Shown one piece after another: positions 1-5,737 of a DNA stretch of 6,754 bases. The stretch is from Porphyromonadaceae bacterium UBA3318 (GTDB taxonomy: Bacteria > Bacteroidota > Bacteroidia > Bacteroidales > Muribaculaceae), in assembly GCA_002361235.1 (NCBI GenBank), contig DESI01000038.1:1-6754 (forward strand). Direction: 5' to 3'. The notes beneath the pieces were generated by a model that was given only the letters and a program-made list of their open reading frames with translations, was not told where the DNA came from and searched no databases. The translations under genes and the position numbers were made by a program. Every line of letters begins with the position of its first letter. The first letter of the stretch is position 1.

Positions 1-65
1 GATTCTTAAAAGCCATTGAAAGAATCCATATACAATTTTTCGAAATAAAATTAAACAGTTTCTAA

Positions 66-73
66 CAAAGTTA
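66..73 (-). promoter_or_regulatory. Possible leftward -7 box (TAACTTTG)
   Basis: Read on the minus strand this is TAACTTTG, an exact fit to the Bacteroidetes -7 consensus TAnnTTTG. It would drive transcription off the left edge of the window. No good -33 TTTG is found about 20 bases upstream, and no gene it could serve is visible, so it is only a candidate. Bases 1-148 otherwise hold no gene: the stretch is AT-rich, with a 7-bp inverted repeat (GATTCTT at 1-7, AAGAATC at 20-26) that has no T tract. Confidence 0.25.
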
Positions 74-148
74 GCAACAATTTCGCTATATACCATAAAA
101 AAATGACATAAATTTGAACGAATAGTTAAATATCCCCGATTTTTTCAC

Positions 149-156
149 TAACTTTG
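149..156 (+). promoter_or_regulatory. Promoter -7 box before tRNA-Arg
   Basis: TAACTTTG followed by CA matches the Bacteroidetes -7 consensus TAnnTTTG exactly and sits in an AT-rich stretch. Transcription would start near 162, giving a leader of about 60 bases before the tRNA. The -33 element is poor: the nearest TTTG (113-116) is 32 bases away, against a usual 19-21. The assignment therefore rests on the -7 box and on its position before the tRNA. Confidence 0.55.
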
Positions 157-222
157 CAATTGGAAAGCGACCGCCCGCTTCGATTTCATATAAATCTGCA
201 GCACCCGGCCACCACATATAAC

Positions 223-294
223 GTTCCCGTAGTTCAATGGATAGAATATCGGATTCCGGTTCCGACGATTAGGGTTCGACTCCCTACGGGAATA
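223..294 (+). tRNA. tRNA-Arg (anticodon CCG)
   Basis: A complete cloverleaf can be folded by hand. The acceptor stem is GTTCCCG (223-229) with CGGGAAT (287-293), closed by a G-T first pair. The D stem is GTTC (232-235) with GAAT (244-247), the anticodon stem is TCGGA (249-253) with TCCGA (261-265), and the T stem is TAGGG (270-274) with CCCTA (282-286) around the loop TTCGACT. The anticodon loop TTCCGGT gives CCG at 256-258, which reads CGG (arginine). The discriminator base is A294, and CCA is not encoded (CAG follows), so the CCA-adding enzyme must supply it. The gene stands alone and is followed closely by a terminator. Confidence 0.95.
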
Positions 295-301
295 CAGAAT
301 G

Positions 302-340
302 AAAACTCCAATCCGCTGCTCACCAGCCGATTGGAGTTTT
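302..340. terminator. Bidirectional rho-independent terminator
   Basis: AAAACTCCAATC (302-313) pairs perfectly over 12 bp with GATTGGAGTTTT (329-340), and the loop can pair further through GCTG (315-318) and CAGC (324-327). A T run follows on the plus strand and the arm starts with four A on the other, so the hairpin can work in both directions. It lies 8 bases after the tRNA-Arg and 33 bases after the stop of the converging sigma operon, and probably ends both transcripts. Confidence 0.9.
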
Positions 341-348
341 TATTAATA

Positions 349-370
349 GCACGGAGTACCCGCGCCACTA
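349..370 (-). repeat. 22-base repeat, inverted copy of 2923-2944
   Basis: These 22 bases are the exact reverse complement of 2923-2944 (core GGCGCGGGTACTCCGTGC on the minus strand). The copy lies 3 bases past the stop codon of the last gene of the sigma operon, so the operon has an identical inverted repeat at each end. A related copy with 3 mismatches lies at 2991-3012. Confidence 0.85.
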
Positions 371-373
371 TTG

Positions 374-1198
374 CTACAGCGTCGGGGATTTGATCAGGGC
401 CTGGATGTCGGCGATGGTGAAGCCGCCTTCCAGATACAGGACCGCATCGTGCTGCTTGTAGTCGCCGCCCTGCACTATCAGCAGTTTCGTAAACTCTTTC
501 CCGGCTTCGTCCCACACTCCGTAGAATTCAGAAGCCTTTTCATTCCTGACCTCCCTGGAGATGAGTTCCAGACCGTTCCGGCCTATCAGTTCCTGCACGG
601 CATGTTTCAGCTTGCTGTCGTTGTACGAGTATTTGCATTTCACCATCTCCATCTTTGTCACCTTGTCCACAGGAATGTCCTGCACGGTTTTGGGCGACAA
701 CGTGCGCAGCATCAGCGGCGACAGATACGTGTAGTCGTACATGCTTGCGTTTTTGGAGAAGTCGGCGAAATATTGCCGGCGTTCCTTGGCATCCGTTACG
801 TCTATGCCCAGGAACTGCCATTCTTTGGATTCCACCAGGTCAATGCTCTTTGTTCCGGCAGGGAGGGGCGGAAAAATCAGATCGAATTCCGCAACGCCGG
901 ACTTCGGCATCCAATGCTCCTTGTCTATGCCGATTCCCACGGTATTCGTCAGAGGATACGTTTCGGTTCCGGCCTGAATATAAGTATTTTTGGATATTCT
1001 GATCCACCATTCGGGCTTGAACTTTACCGACAGCCTCACTACGGTGGAATCAGGTAAAAGGTCCACGCCGCAGACAGTGACCCGGCACTCTCGGTTGTCG
1101 GTGGCGTTGAGACGCACCGGAGGATAGTTCACCGTCCTCGCCGCCATCGGCAACGCCAGCATGGCGACGACGCCCAATATATAAAGCAACTTTTTCAT
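374..1198 (-). CDS. Secreted two-domain protein: N-terminal beta domain fused to DUF4252
   Basis: The protein has 274 residues and starts with a Sec signal peptide (MKKLLYILGV..., cleavage probably after A20; no lipobox Cys). Residues about 25-135 form a domain with the pattern VVRLSVKFKPEWWIRISKNTYI, then KEHWMP, FPPLP and SIDLVE. From memory, the same module occurs at the N-terminus of some Bacteroidetes TlpA-like thioredoxin proteins, where its function is unknown. Residues about 152-270 are DUF4252-like (YTYLSPLML, IPVDKVTKMEMV, NGLELISRE, EFYGVWD, FTIADIQALI) and align with the product of the gene just upstream, so this half probably arose by duplication. It is the last gene of the sigma operon, 11 bases after the preceding stop. 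An exported protein under ECF sigma control suggests an envelope role; the exact function is unknown. The stop is TAG. Confidence 0.87.
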   Translation of the reverse strand: MKKLLYILGVVAMLALPMAARTVNYPPVRLNATDNRECRVTVCGVDLLPDSTVVRLSVKFKPEWWIRISKNTYIQAGTETYPLTNTVGIGIDKEHWMPKSGVAEFDLIFPPLPAGTKSIDLVESKEWQFLGIDVTDAKERRQYFADFSKNASMYDYTYLSPLMLRTLSPKTVQDIPVDKVTKMEMVKCKYSYNDSKLKHAVQELIGRNGLELISREVRNEKASEFYGVWDEAGKEFTKLLIVQGGDYKQHDAVLYLEGGFTIADIQALIKSPTL

Positions 1199-1209
1199 TG
1201 GTATGTGTT

Positions 1210-1683
1210 TTAATTGATTTCAAATAATCTTGAGAAGTCGGCCGGCGTCAGTTCGCCGGTCAGAAACATCAGCTTGGCGTTGCAGTGCTCCGCATCACGA
1301 TATTTTATCAGCAGCAGATGGGTAAAGACTCCACGGTCGGAATCCCACGCGGCATAAAATTCATTACGCTTTCTGTCGTCATCACGGGCTGACATCAGTT
1401 CCAGGCCATTGCCCGAAATGGCTTGCGACACACTCATTTTAAACTCCTGTCCGCACCCATGTTCACGGGTACTGACCATTTCCACAAGGCTTATCTTTTC
1501 CAAGGGTATGCCTGGCAATCCCTTTTTGTCCATAGCATCCTTTCCCGGCGACAGGCAGGTGTATTCAAACCCGTTCCGTTTGTCGAACACCCCGAATGCC
1601 GGGGCCGGATTCGCGCCCCGCACACCCATTGCCATCGACGCAAGCACCGTTATTACGAACAAAATCCTTTTCATAACCGTCAT
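1210..1683 (-). CDS. Secreted DUF4252 family protein
   Basis: With the start used here the protein has 157 residues: a signal peptide (core ILFVITVLASMAMGV, cleavage probably near A24) followed by one DUF4252 domain. Visible DUF4252 features are FGVFDKRNGFEYTCLSP, the IPLEKISLVEMV segment, NGLELMSARDDDRKRNEFYAAWD, a strand FTHLLLIKY, and a C-terminal LTGELTPADFSRLF. There is no lipobox Cys, although family members are often lipoproteins. Three in-frame starts exist: GTG at 1692, ATG at 1683 and ATG at 1674. The 1683 ATG is chosen because it overlaps the upstream stop as ATGA, like the other junction in this operon; 1674 would give the neat start MKRILFVI and is a real alternative. DUF4252 genes beside ECF sigma factors are, to my memory, a recurrent Bacteroidetes arrangement. 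The molecular function is unknown. Confidence 0.87.
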   Translation of the reverse strand: MTVMKRILFVITVLASMAMGVRGANPAPAFGVFDKRNGFEYTCLSPGKDAMDKKGLPGIPLEKISLVEMVSTREHGCGQEFKMSVSQAISGNGLELMSARDDDRKRNEFYAAWDSDRGVFTHLLLIKYRDAEHCNAKLMFLTGELTPADFSRLFEIN

Positions 1684-2354
1684 AACTCGCACAAAATAGA
1701 GTTCAGTATTTCCGACGCATCCTTCAGACTGCCATACACGTCAATGGTAATATCCTGTTTTTCAGTCAGGATACCCGGAGTCACCGCATCAGTGATTTCA
1801 TTCCGGATGTCAGCCCCGTGGTCAGCGTTAACCACGTCTGCCATCTCCTCGCGCATGGACAGGAATGTGGCCCATGCATCTTCCTGATCTACGGGTGCTG
1901 TATCTTCCGGCTGTTCGGCTACAACACATATCTGCCTGTGCGCATAGGCTTTCCGAGGCACAACCGAAGCGGGCACCGGAGCAGGCGCACTGTCTTTGTA
2001 ATCATCCTGTATTTTTACCGTTTCCGTCGGCTTCACTGTTTCAACGGCCGCCATCTGCGTGGCATTCTCAGTTCCGCTACCGGGTATGAACAGCCACACG
2101 GCCACAGCCATTACCGCGACGCATGCCGCCGCTGCCGACAACCATACTCCCCACTGCGGACGGCGCCTCGCGTTCTTCTCCCCGGCCGCAAGGCTGCTTA
2201 TGAACGCATCGGCATCCGCGGCCAGTATCTCGTAGTCCGAATCGGAAACGCATGCCTCCAGTTCCCTCTCCTCCTCGGCGGAAAGAGACGCGTCGTCCCA
2301 GGCGCCAAGCAACGCCGACAACTTGCAGTAATCCATGTTCTCTCTCCTTTTCAT
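1680..2354 (-). CDS. Single-pass membrane protein, probable anti-sigma-type regulator
   Basis: The protein has 224 residues. The N-terminal part (1-65) is acidic, probably helical and cytoplasmic (SALLGAWDDASLSAEEERELEACV). It ends in Arg-rich NARRRPQW, then comes one membrane segment at about 69-90 (WGVWLSAAAACVAVMAVAVWLFI), then a periplasmic C-terminal part with a Pro/Ala-rich linker (122-133). By the positive-inside rule the N-terminus is in the cytoplasm, as in anti-sigma factors. The gene follows the ECF sigma gene with an ATGA overlap, which supports the regulator role. No zinc-type HxxxCxxC motif is seen, so assignment to an anti-sigma family is by context and topology only. The start is taken at 2354. 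A second ATG at 2336 has AAGGAG (2344-2349) 7 bases before it, unusual for this phylum, and would remove six residues. The last residues overlap the next gene by four bases. Confidence 0.85.
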   Translation of the reverse strand: MKRRENMDYCKLSALLGAWDDASLSAEEERELEACVSDSDYEILAADADAFISSLAAGEKNARRRPQWGVWLSAAAACVAVMAVAVWLFIPGSGTENATQMAAVETVKPTETVKIQDDYKDSAPAPVPASVVPRKAYAHRQICVVAEQPEDTAPVDQEDAWATFLSMREEMADVVNADHGADIRNEITDAVTPGILTEKQDITIDVYGSLKDASEILNSILCEL

Positions 2355-2839
2355 TTTATATCGCTATTTAAAAATTTCCTAAGACTCTTTCTGGCTCTTG
2401 ACAGTAATGTGCGGACATTTCCGGGCGATTGCCCCGACATCTGCGCCACGTCATCGTTCGACAGGCCCAAGATGGCCGACATCCTGATCACCTCGCGCTG
2501 CGCAGCCGGCAACGACTCGATCTGTTCCATCACCTTGGCGAGCCGGTCTTTATCCTCTAACCGCGTCTGCGGGTCGAGACTTTCGTCTATTTCCGGAATG
2601 ACGGTCTCCAGTCGGTTTGTACGTCTCAGCATCGAAAGCGCGCAGTTTCTGACGGTGTGCAGACAGTACGCCTTCACGTTGTCCACATGTTCCAGCTCGT
2701 CACGCCGGTTCCACAACGCCAACAGACAGTCCTGCAGGCAGTCCATGGCATCCTCCCGGTCGCCCAGTATAGCCATCGCCATACCGGACATCAGCCGGTG
2801 ATGCGGCATAACCCTGTCTCTGAACTGCTGCTCCATCAT
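2351..2839 (-). CDS. ECF-type RNA polymerase sigma factor (sigma-70 family)
   Basis: The protein has 162 residues, normal for a two-domain ECF sigma factor. Region 2 spans about 10-75 and includes GDREDAMDCLQDCLLALWNRRDEL and VKAYCLHTVRNCALSMLRR, the core-binding and -10-reading part. Region 4 spans about 100-157 and includes IESLPAAQREVIRMSAILGLS and a helix-turn-helix with recognition helix PGNVRTLLSRARKSL, which reads the -35. No sigma 1.1 or region 3 is present. It is the first gene of the operon and its stop overlaps the next start as ATGA, so sigma and probable anti-sigma should be made in step. Two consecutive ATGs (2839 and 2836) could each be the start. An ECF-like promoter lies about 27 bases upstream, so it probably activates its own operon. 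Targets outside the window cannot be judged. Confidence 0.95.
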   Translation of the reverse strand: MMEQQFRDRVMPHHRLMSGMAMAILGDREDAMDCLQDCLLALWNRRDELEHVDNVKAYCLHTVRNCALSMLRRTNRLETVIPEIDESLDPQTRLEDKDRLAKVMEQIESLPAAQREVIRMSAILGLSNDDVAQMSGQSPGNVRTLLSRARKSLRKFLNSDIK

Positions 2840-2865
2840 GTCTCGGTTTTTACTGTCGTTTTATT

Positions 2866-2894
2866 ATAAGACCCGCAACCCCGATTTTTGTTAC
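2866..2894 (-). promoter_or_regulatory. ECF-type promoter of the sigma operon
   Basis: On the minus strand the sequence has GTAAC (2890-2894) as the -35, a 17-base spacer, then GTCTTAT (2866-2872) as the -10. A GTAAC / GTC pair at this spacing is the usual look of ECF-dependent promoters, including autoregulated Bacteroidetes ones. Transcription would start near 2860, about 20 bases before the sigma gene. A second, weaker housekeeping-type -7 box, TATTTTTG, lies at 2903-2910 on the same strand but has no clear -33. Confidence 0.6.
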
Positions 2895-2920
2895 AAAAAA
2901 GCCAAAAATAATGGCACGGG

Positions 2921-2950
2921 CGTAGTGGCGCGGGTACTCCGTGCCGCGCA
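2921..2950 (+). repeat. GC-rich 30-base direct repeat, copy 1
   Basis: This segment (core GTGGCGCGGGTACTCCGTGC, then CGCGCA) recurs at 2989-3018 with 27 of 30 bases the same. Its first part recurs exactly, inverted, at 349-370. With bases just upstream it can also fold: GGCACGG (2913-2919) pairs with CCGTGCC (2939-2945). It is intergenic and looks like a dispersed extragenic repeat family. Confidence 0.8.
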
Positions 2951-2960
2951 GGGTCTTTTG

Positions 2961-2984
2961 ACAGGAGAACAGGAGAACAGGAGT
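2961..2984 (+). repeat. Tandem 8-base repeat, three units
   Basis: The unit ACAGGAGA occurs three times end to end, the last copy differing only in its final base. It lies between the two copies of the 30-base GC-rich repeat and outside any credible gene. Copy number could vary by slippage. Confidence 0.85.
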
Positions 2985-2988
2985 GCAG

Positions 2989-3018
2989 CGTAGGGGCGCG
3001 GACACTCCGTGCCGCGCA
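2989..3018 (+). repeat. GC-rich 30-base direct repeat, copy 2
   Basis: This is the second copy of the 30-base repeat at 2921-2950, 68 bases further on and differing at three positions (GGACAC in place of GGGTAC, and one T to G). Both copies face the same way. Confidence 0.8.
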
Positions 3019-3074
3019 TCAGACTCGGACAAAATGCCGATTGTAGAAACCATGAATGAAACAATGAGAATCGG

Positions 3075-3339
3075 TGCCTCGGAGAGGCTGTTTCTCATTA
3101 ACCCCACGATGGATGGAGGGCGCGAAGCGTCCCGACAGCCTTCGTGGGGTGAGGACAAGGCCATGACAGCTTGGTCGGGGACCATGCCGCTCGCCTTATC
3201 CTCTATCTTATCGGACTGTACAGAGACATGGTCTCCGACCAAGTTGTGCTCTACCATGCCTTATCCCCACGAAGGACGGTGCCAGCTGAAGCTGTCACCG
3301 CCCATCGTGGGGTTAATGAGAAACTGCCTCTCCGAGGCA
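3075..3339. repeat. Long imperfect palindrome of about 265 bases (REPIN/MITE-like)
   Basis: The outer arms 3075-3112 and 3302-3339 pair at 37 of 38 positions. Nested inside are CCTTCGTGGGG (3139-3149) against its perfect complement at 3265-3275, and a 17-base pair of arms (3170-3186 with 3227-3243) with one G-T pair. Each end is also a small hairpin: GCCTC-GGA-GAGGC (3076-3088) and GCCTC-TCC-GAGGC (3326-3338). Short direct repeats (ACCATGCC at 3181 and 3253; GCCTTATC at 3193 and 3258) show further internal duplication. No target-site duplication and no transposase are seen. Open frames on both strands here are by-products of the symmetry. It lies upstream of the sigma operon promoter and downstream of the GH97 terminator, so it is not an obvious part of either transcript. 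Confidence 0.85.
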
Positions 3340-3368
3340 ATGCGCGGGCTGTCCACAGACACGCTACT

Positions 3369-3401
3369 AAAAAAAGAGACATCCCGTGCGGAACGTCTCT
3401 T
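3369..3401 (-). terminator. Rho-independent terminator of the GH97 gene
   Basis: On the minus strand AAGAGAC (from 3401) pairs with GTCTCTT (ending at 3374), with an inner CCG/CGG pairing, and is followed by a run of T (seven A at 3369-3375 on the plus strand). It lies about 30 bases past the stop of the GH97 gene. The short stretch between it and the palindrome (3340-3368) shows nothing recognisable. Confidence 0.85.
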
Positions 3402-3430
3402 AACTTTCTCAACTTTGTAAACTTTTTCAA

Positions 3431-5548
3431 CTACTTTACCACCGGCTTGATGGAGATGGCGTAGCCGCCGCCGGGAGCCGCCTTCAGCTTGAGGCGAGTC
3501 TTGCTGTTCACATTCTTCTTGGTGATGGTGTATGCCTGCGGGTTGGTCTTGTAGTGGGCGTCCTTGGCGTCGGCGTATATGATGGCCTCATACTTCTTGC
3601 CGGGGTCGAGGAAGTCGAACGACACGGTCGACTCGTGGCCACCTTCCCATGCGGTGCAGCCTACGAACCAGTCGTCGGTGCCCTTGGCCTTACGTGCTGC
3701 CACGATGTAACGTCCAGGCTCGGCCTCCAAGTAACGGCTCTCGTCCCAGTCTACGGCCACATCCTTGATGAACTGGAAGGCATCCATATACTTGGAGTAG
3801 TTTTCGGGAGTGTCGGCCGCCATCTGCAGCGGGCTGTACATCGTGACGTACAGAGCCAGCTGGCGCGCCAGCGTACTGTTGACGTGGCTGGTGTTGCCGG
3901 GGTTGTTCTCCTTCATGTCCATCACGAAGATGCCGGGGGTATAGTCCATCGGACCGCCCTGCAGACGGGTGAAGGGGAGGATGGTGGTGTGGAACGGCTT
4001 GCTGCCGCCGAACGACTCGTACTCGGTGCCGCGCGCGCTCTCGTTGCCGATCAGGTTGGGGTATGTGCGGTACAGTCCGGTGGGGCGCACGGCCTCGTGG
4101 GCGTTGACCATAATCTTGTGCTTGGCAGCCTCCTTGACGGCATACAGGTAGTGGTCGTTGAGCGACTGGCTGTAGTGATACTCGCCACGGGGCAGCACGT
4201 CGCCTACGTATCCGCTCTTTACGGCGTTGTAGCCATACTTGTTCATCAGATTGTAGGCATCCTCCATGCAGCGCTCATAGTTGCGCGTCGAGCCTGAAGT
4301 TTCGTGGTGCATCATCAGCTTCACACCCTTGGAATGGGCGTAATCGTTCAGCATCTTTATGTCGAAGTCGGGATACGGGGTCACGAAGTCGAACACACGG
4401 TCCTTGTGATGACCGAACCAGTCCTCCCAGCCGATGTTCCAGCCCTCCACCAGCACCTGGTCGAAGCCATGTTCGGCGGCGAAGTCTATGTATTTCTTCA
4501 CGTTATCGTTGTTGGCCGCATGATAGCCGTGGGGCTTGGTCTTGGTGTAGTCCAGCTCGTCGATCTTGACCGACGGCAGGTCGTTGGTGTAGCTCCACTG
4601 CTTGGCGTTGCTGATCATCTCCCACCATACGCCCACGTATTTAACGGGCTTGATCCACGATGTGTCCTCGTATGCGCATGGTTCGTTCAGGTTCTCGGTC
4701 AGGTTCGAGCTAAGCATGTCGCGGGCGTCGTCGCTCACCATCACCGTACGCCACGGTGTCTTGGCGGGAGCCTGCATGTACGCCTTGTTGCCCACGGCGT
4801 CGGGTGTGAGCCAGGAGGTGAACACCATGTTCTTGTCGTCCAGGTTCAGGTGCATGGCGCTGTAGTCCACCAGTGCGGCCTCGTGCAGGTTGATGTAGAG
4901 TCCGTCGTCGGTCTTCATCTGCAGGGATGTCTGTACGCCCGTGGGGCTGAAGGTGGTCTGCGACGAGTTGGGCGTGATGGCGCCGTCCATCAGTCCGCGT
5001 ATCTCCGACAGCTTGCTTTCGGTGTAGTCGTACTCCTGGGTGTCGTAGTCGCCGGGTATCCACCATGCGGTGTGGTCGCCCGCCATGCCGAACTGTGACT
5101 TCTCCTCGGCGACGGTGAAATAGACTAAGTTCTTCTGCTGCGGGAATTCGTAGCGGAAGCCCACTCCATCGTCATACACGCGAAAGCGTATGTTCATCTG
5201 ACGGTCGGTCTTGGGCTGGTCCAGCTCCATCAGCACCTCGTTGTAATGGTTGCGTATCTCCTTGTTCTCGCCCCACACCGGCGTCCAGGTCTCGTCAAAG
5301 GAGGATTCCTCCCAGCCCTTTACCTTGAATCCGTCGGTCAGGTTCTCGGCGTCCTTCAGCTCGAGTCCCAATGTGGAGGGGATGATTACTTTCTTGTTCT
5401 TGTAGTCCACGCTGTAGGTGGGTTTGCCGTCCACCACGTCGGCGTGGAGCACTACGTTGCCGTTCGGCGACTTCACATCCAGGGCATAAATCGCGCCCGG
5501 CATCAGCATCAGCCCGGCCAGGGCGAAAGCGACTTTTGGGTTCTTCAT
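3431..5548 (-). CDS. susB: GH97 alpha-glucosidase, SusB-type (inverting)
   Basis: The protein has 705 residues, close to Bacteroides thetaiotaomicron SusB (738). It hydrolyses alpha-glucosidic bonds in malto-oligosaccharides, releasing glucose in the periplasm. A Sec signal peptide (MKNPKVAFALAGLMLMPGAIYA, then LDV) has no lipobox Cys. Next come an N-terminal beta-sandwich (about 24-295), a (beta/alpha)8 barrel (about 300-590) and a C-terminal beta domain (about 600-705). The inverting-type residues are in place: E416 in HHETSG (SusB E439), E485 in NAHEAVRP (E508) and E509 in SARGTEYE (E532, general acid). Calcium ligands include E172 in QEYDY and E503 in GNESARG (SusB E194 and E526). This glutamate set separates it from the retaining GH97 enzymes that use an Asp nucleophile. 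It has its own promoter and terminator, and no susC, susD or susR lies in the window. The symbol follows homology; the substrate is inferred. Confidence 0.95.
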   Translation of the reverse strand: MKNPKVAFALAGLMLMPGAIYALDVKSPNGNVVLHADVVDGKPTYSVDYKNKKVIIPSTLGLELKDAENLTDGFKVKGWEESSFDETWTPVWGENKEIRNHYNEVLMELDQPKTDRQMNIRFRVYDDGVGFRYEFPQQKNLVYFTVAEEKSQFGMAGDHTAWWIPGDYDTQEYDYTESKLSEIRGLMDGAITPNSSQTTFSPTGVQTSLQMKTDDGLYINLHEAALVDYSAMHLNLDDKNMVFTSWLTPDAVGNKAYMQAPAKTPWRTVMVSDDARDMLSSNLTENLNEPCAYEDTSWIKPVKYVGVWWEMISNAKQWSYTNDLPSVKIDELDYTKTKPHGYHAANNDNVKKYIDFAAEHGFDQVLVEGWNIGWEDWFGHHKDRVFDFVTPYPDFDIKMLNDYAHSKGVKLMMHHETSGSTRNYERCMEDAYNLMNKYGYNAVKSGYVGDVLPRGEYHYSQSLNDHYLYAVKEAAKHKIMVNAHEAVRPTGLYRTYPNLIGNESARGTEYESFGGSKPFHTTILPFTRLQGGPMDYTPGIFVMDMKENNPGNTSHVNSTLARQLALYVTMYSPLQMAADTPENYSKYMDAFQFIKDVAVDWDESRYLEAEPGRYIVAARKAKGTDDWFVGCTAWEGGHESTVSFDFLDPGKKYEAIIYADAKDAHYKTNPQAYTITKKNVNSKTRLKLKAAPGGGYAISIKPVVK

Positions 5549-5626
5549 CGGTTGTCGTGTTTTTATTAATCAGGTTGTTTCGAAAATCTTTGTCCTCGAA
5601 ATTCAATGTGTTTCAAAATTCTATCA

Positions 5627-5657
5627 CAAAGGTACAATATATTAGGGCCATTGTCAA
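5627..5657 (-). promoter_or_regulatory. Promoter of the GH97 gene
   Basis: On the minus strand TACCTTTG (5627-5634) fits the -7 consensus TAnnTTTG exactly, and TTG of TTGAC (5653-5657) lies 20 bases upstream as the -33. Transcription would start near 5620 and leave a leader of about 70 bases before the ATG at 5548, in which no riboswitch-like structure is apparent. Confidence 0.75.
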
Positions 5658-5737
5658 GCGGTTTTTCTAATTATGTAAAAGCTTTTAACATATTTATTAT
5701 TATGTTTCAAACATTTAACCAATGCAAATATAAGAAA

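Noticed and set aside
154..393. 79-residue plus-strand frame over the tRNA
   Set aside because: It reads straight through the tRNA-Arg and its terminator, so it cannot be a real protein gene.
371..1057. 228-residue plus-strand frame opposite the fused DUF4252 gene
   Set aside because: The minus-strand frame has a signal peptide, domain patterns and operon spacing. The plus frame shows none of these and starts inside the other gene's end.
1818..2801. 327-residue plus-strand frame opposite the regulator and sigma genes
   Set aside because: It covers parts of two well-supported minus-strand genes and has a Cys/Arg/Ser-rich composition typical of an antisense shadow.
2921..3018. CRISPR-like repeat-spacer pattern
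   Set aside because: There are only two direct copies 68 bases apart, with mismatches, a tandem repeat as the spacer, and no cas genes.
2850..3420. Open frames on both strands over the repeat region (minus 2850-3257; plus 2983-3420 and 3171-3464)
   Set aside because: They run through the palindrome and GC-rich repeats, translate into similar repeated peptides on both strands because of the symmetry, have no recognisable domain, and one overlaps the ECF promoter.
3554..5098. Long plus-strand frames opposite the GH97 gene
   Set aside because: The minus-strand GH97 protein is complete and conserved at its active site. The opposite frames are His/Val-rich shadows produced by codon bias.
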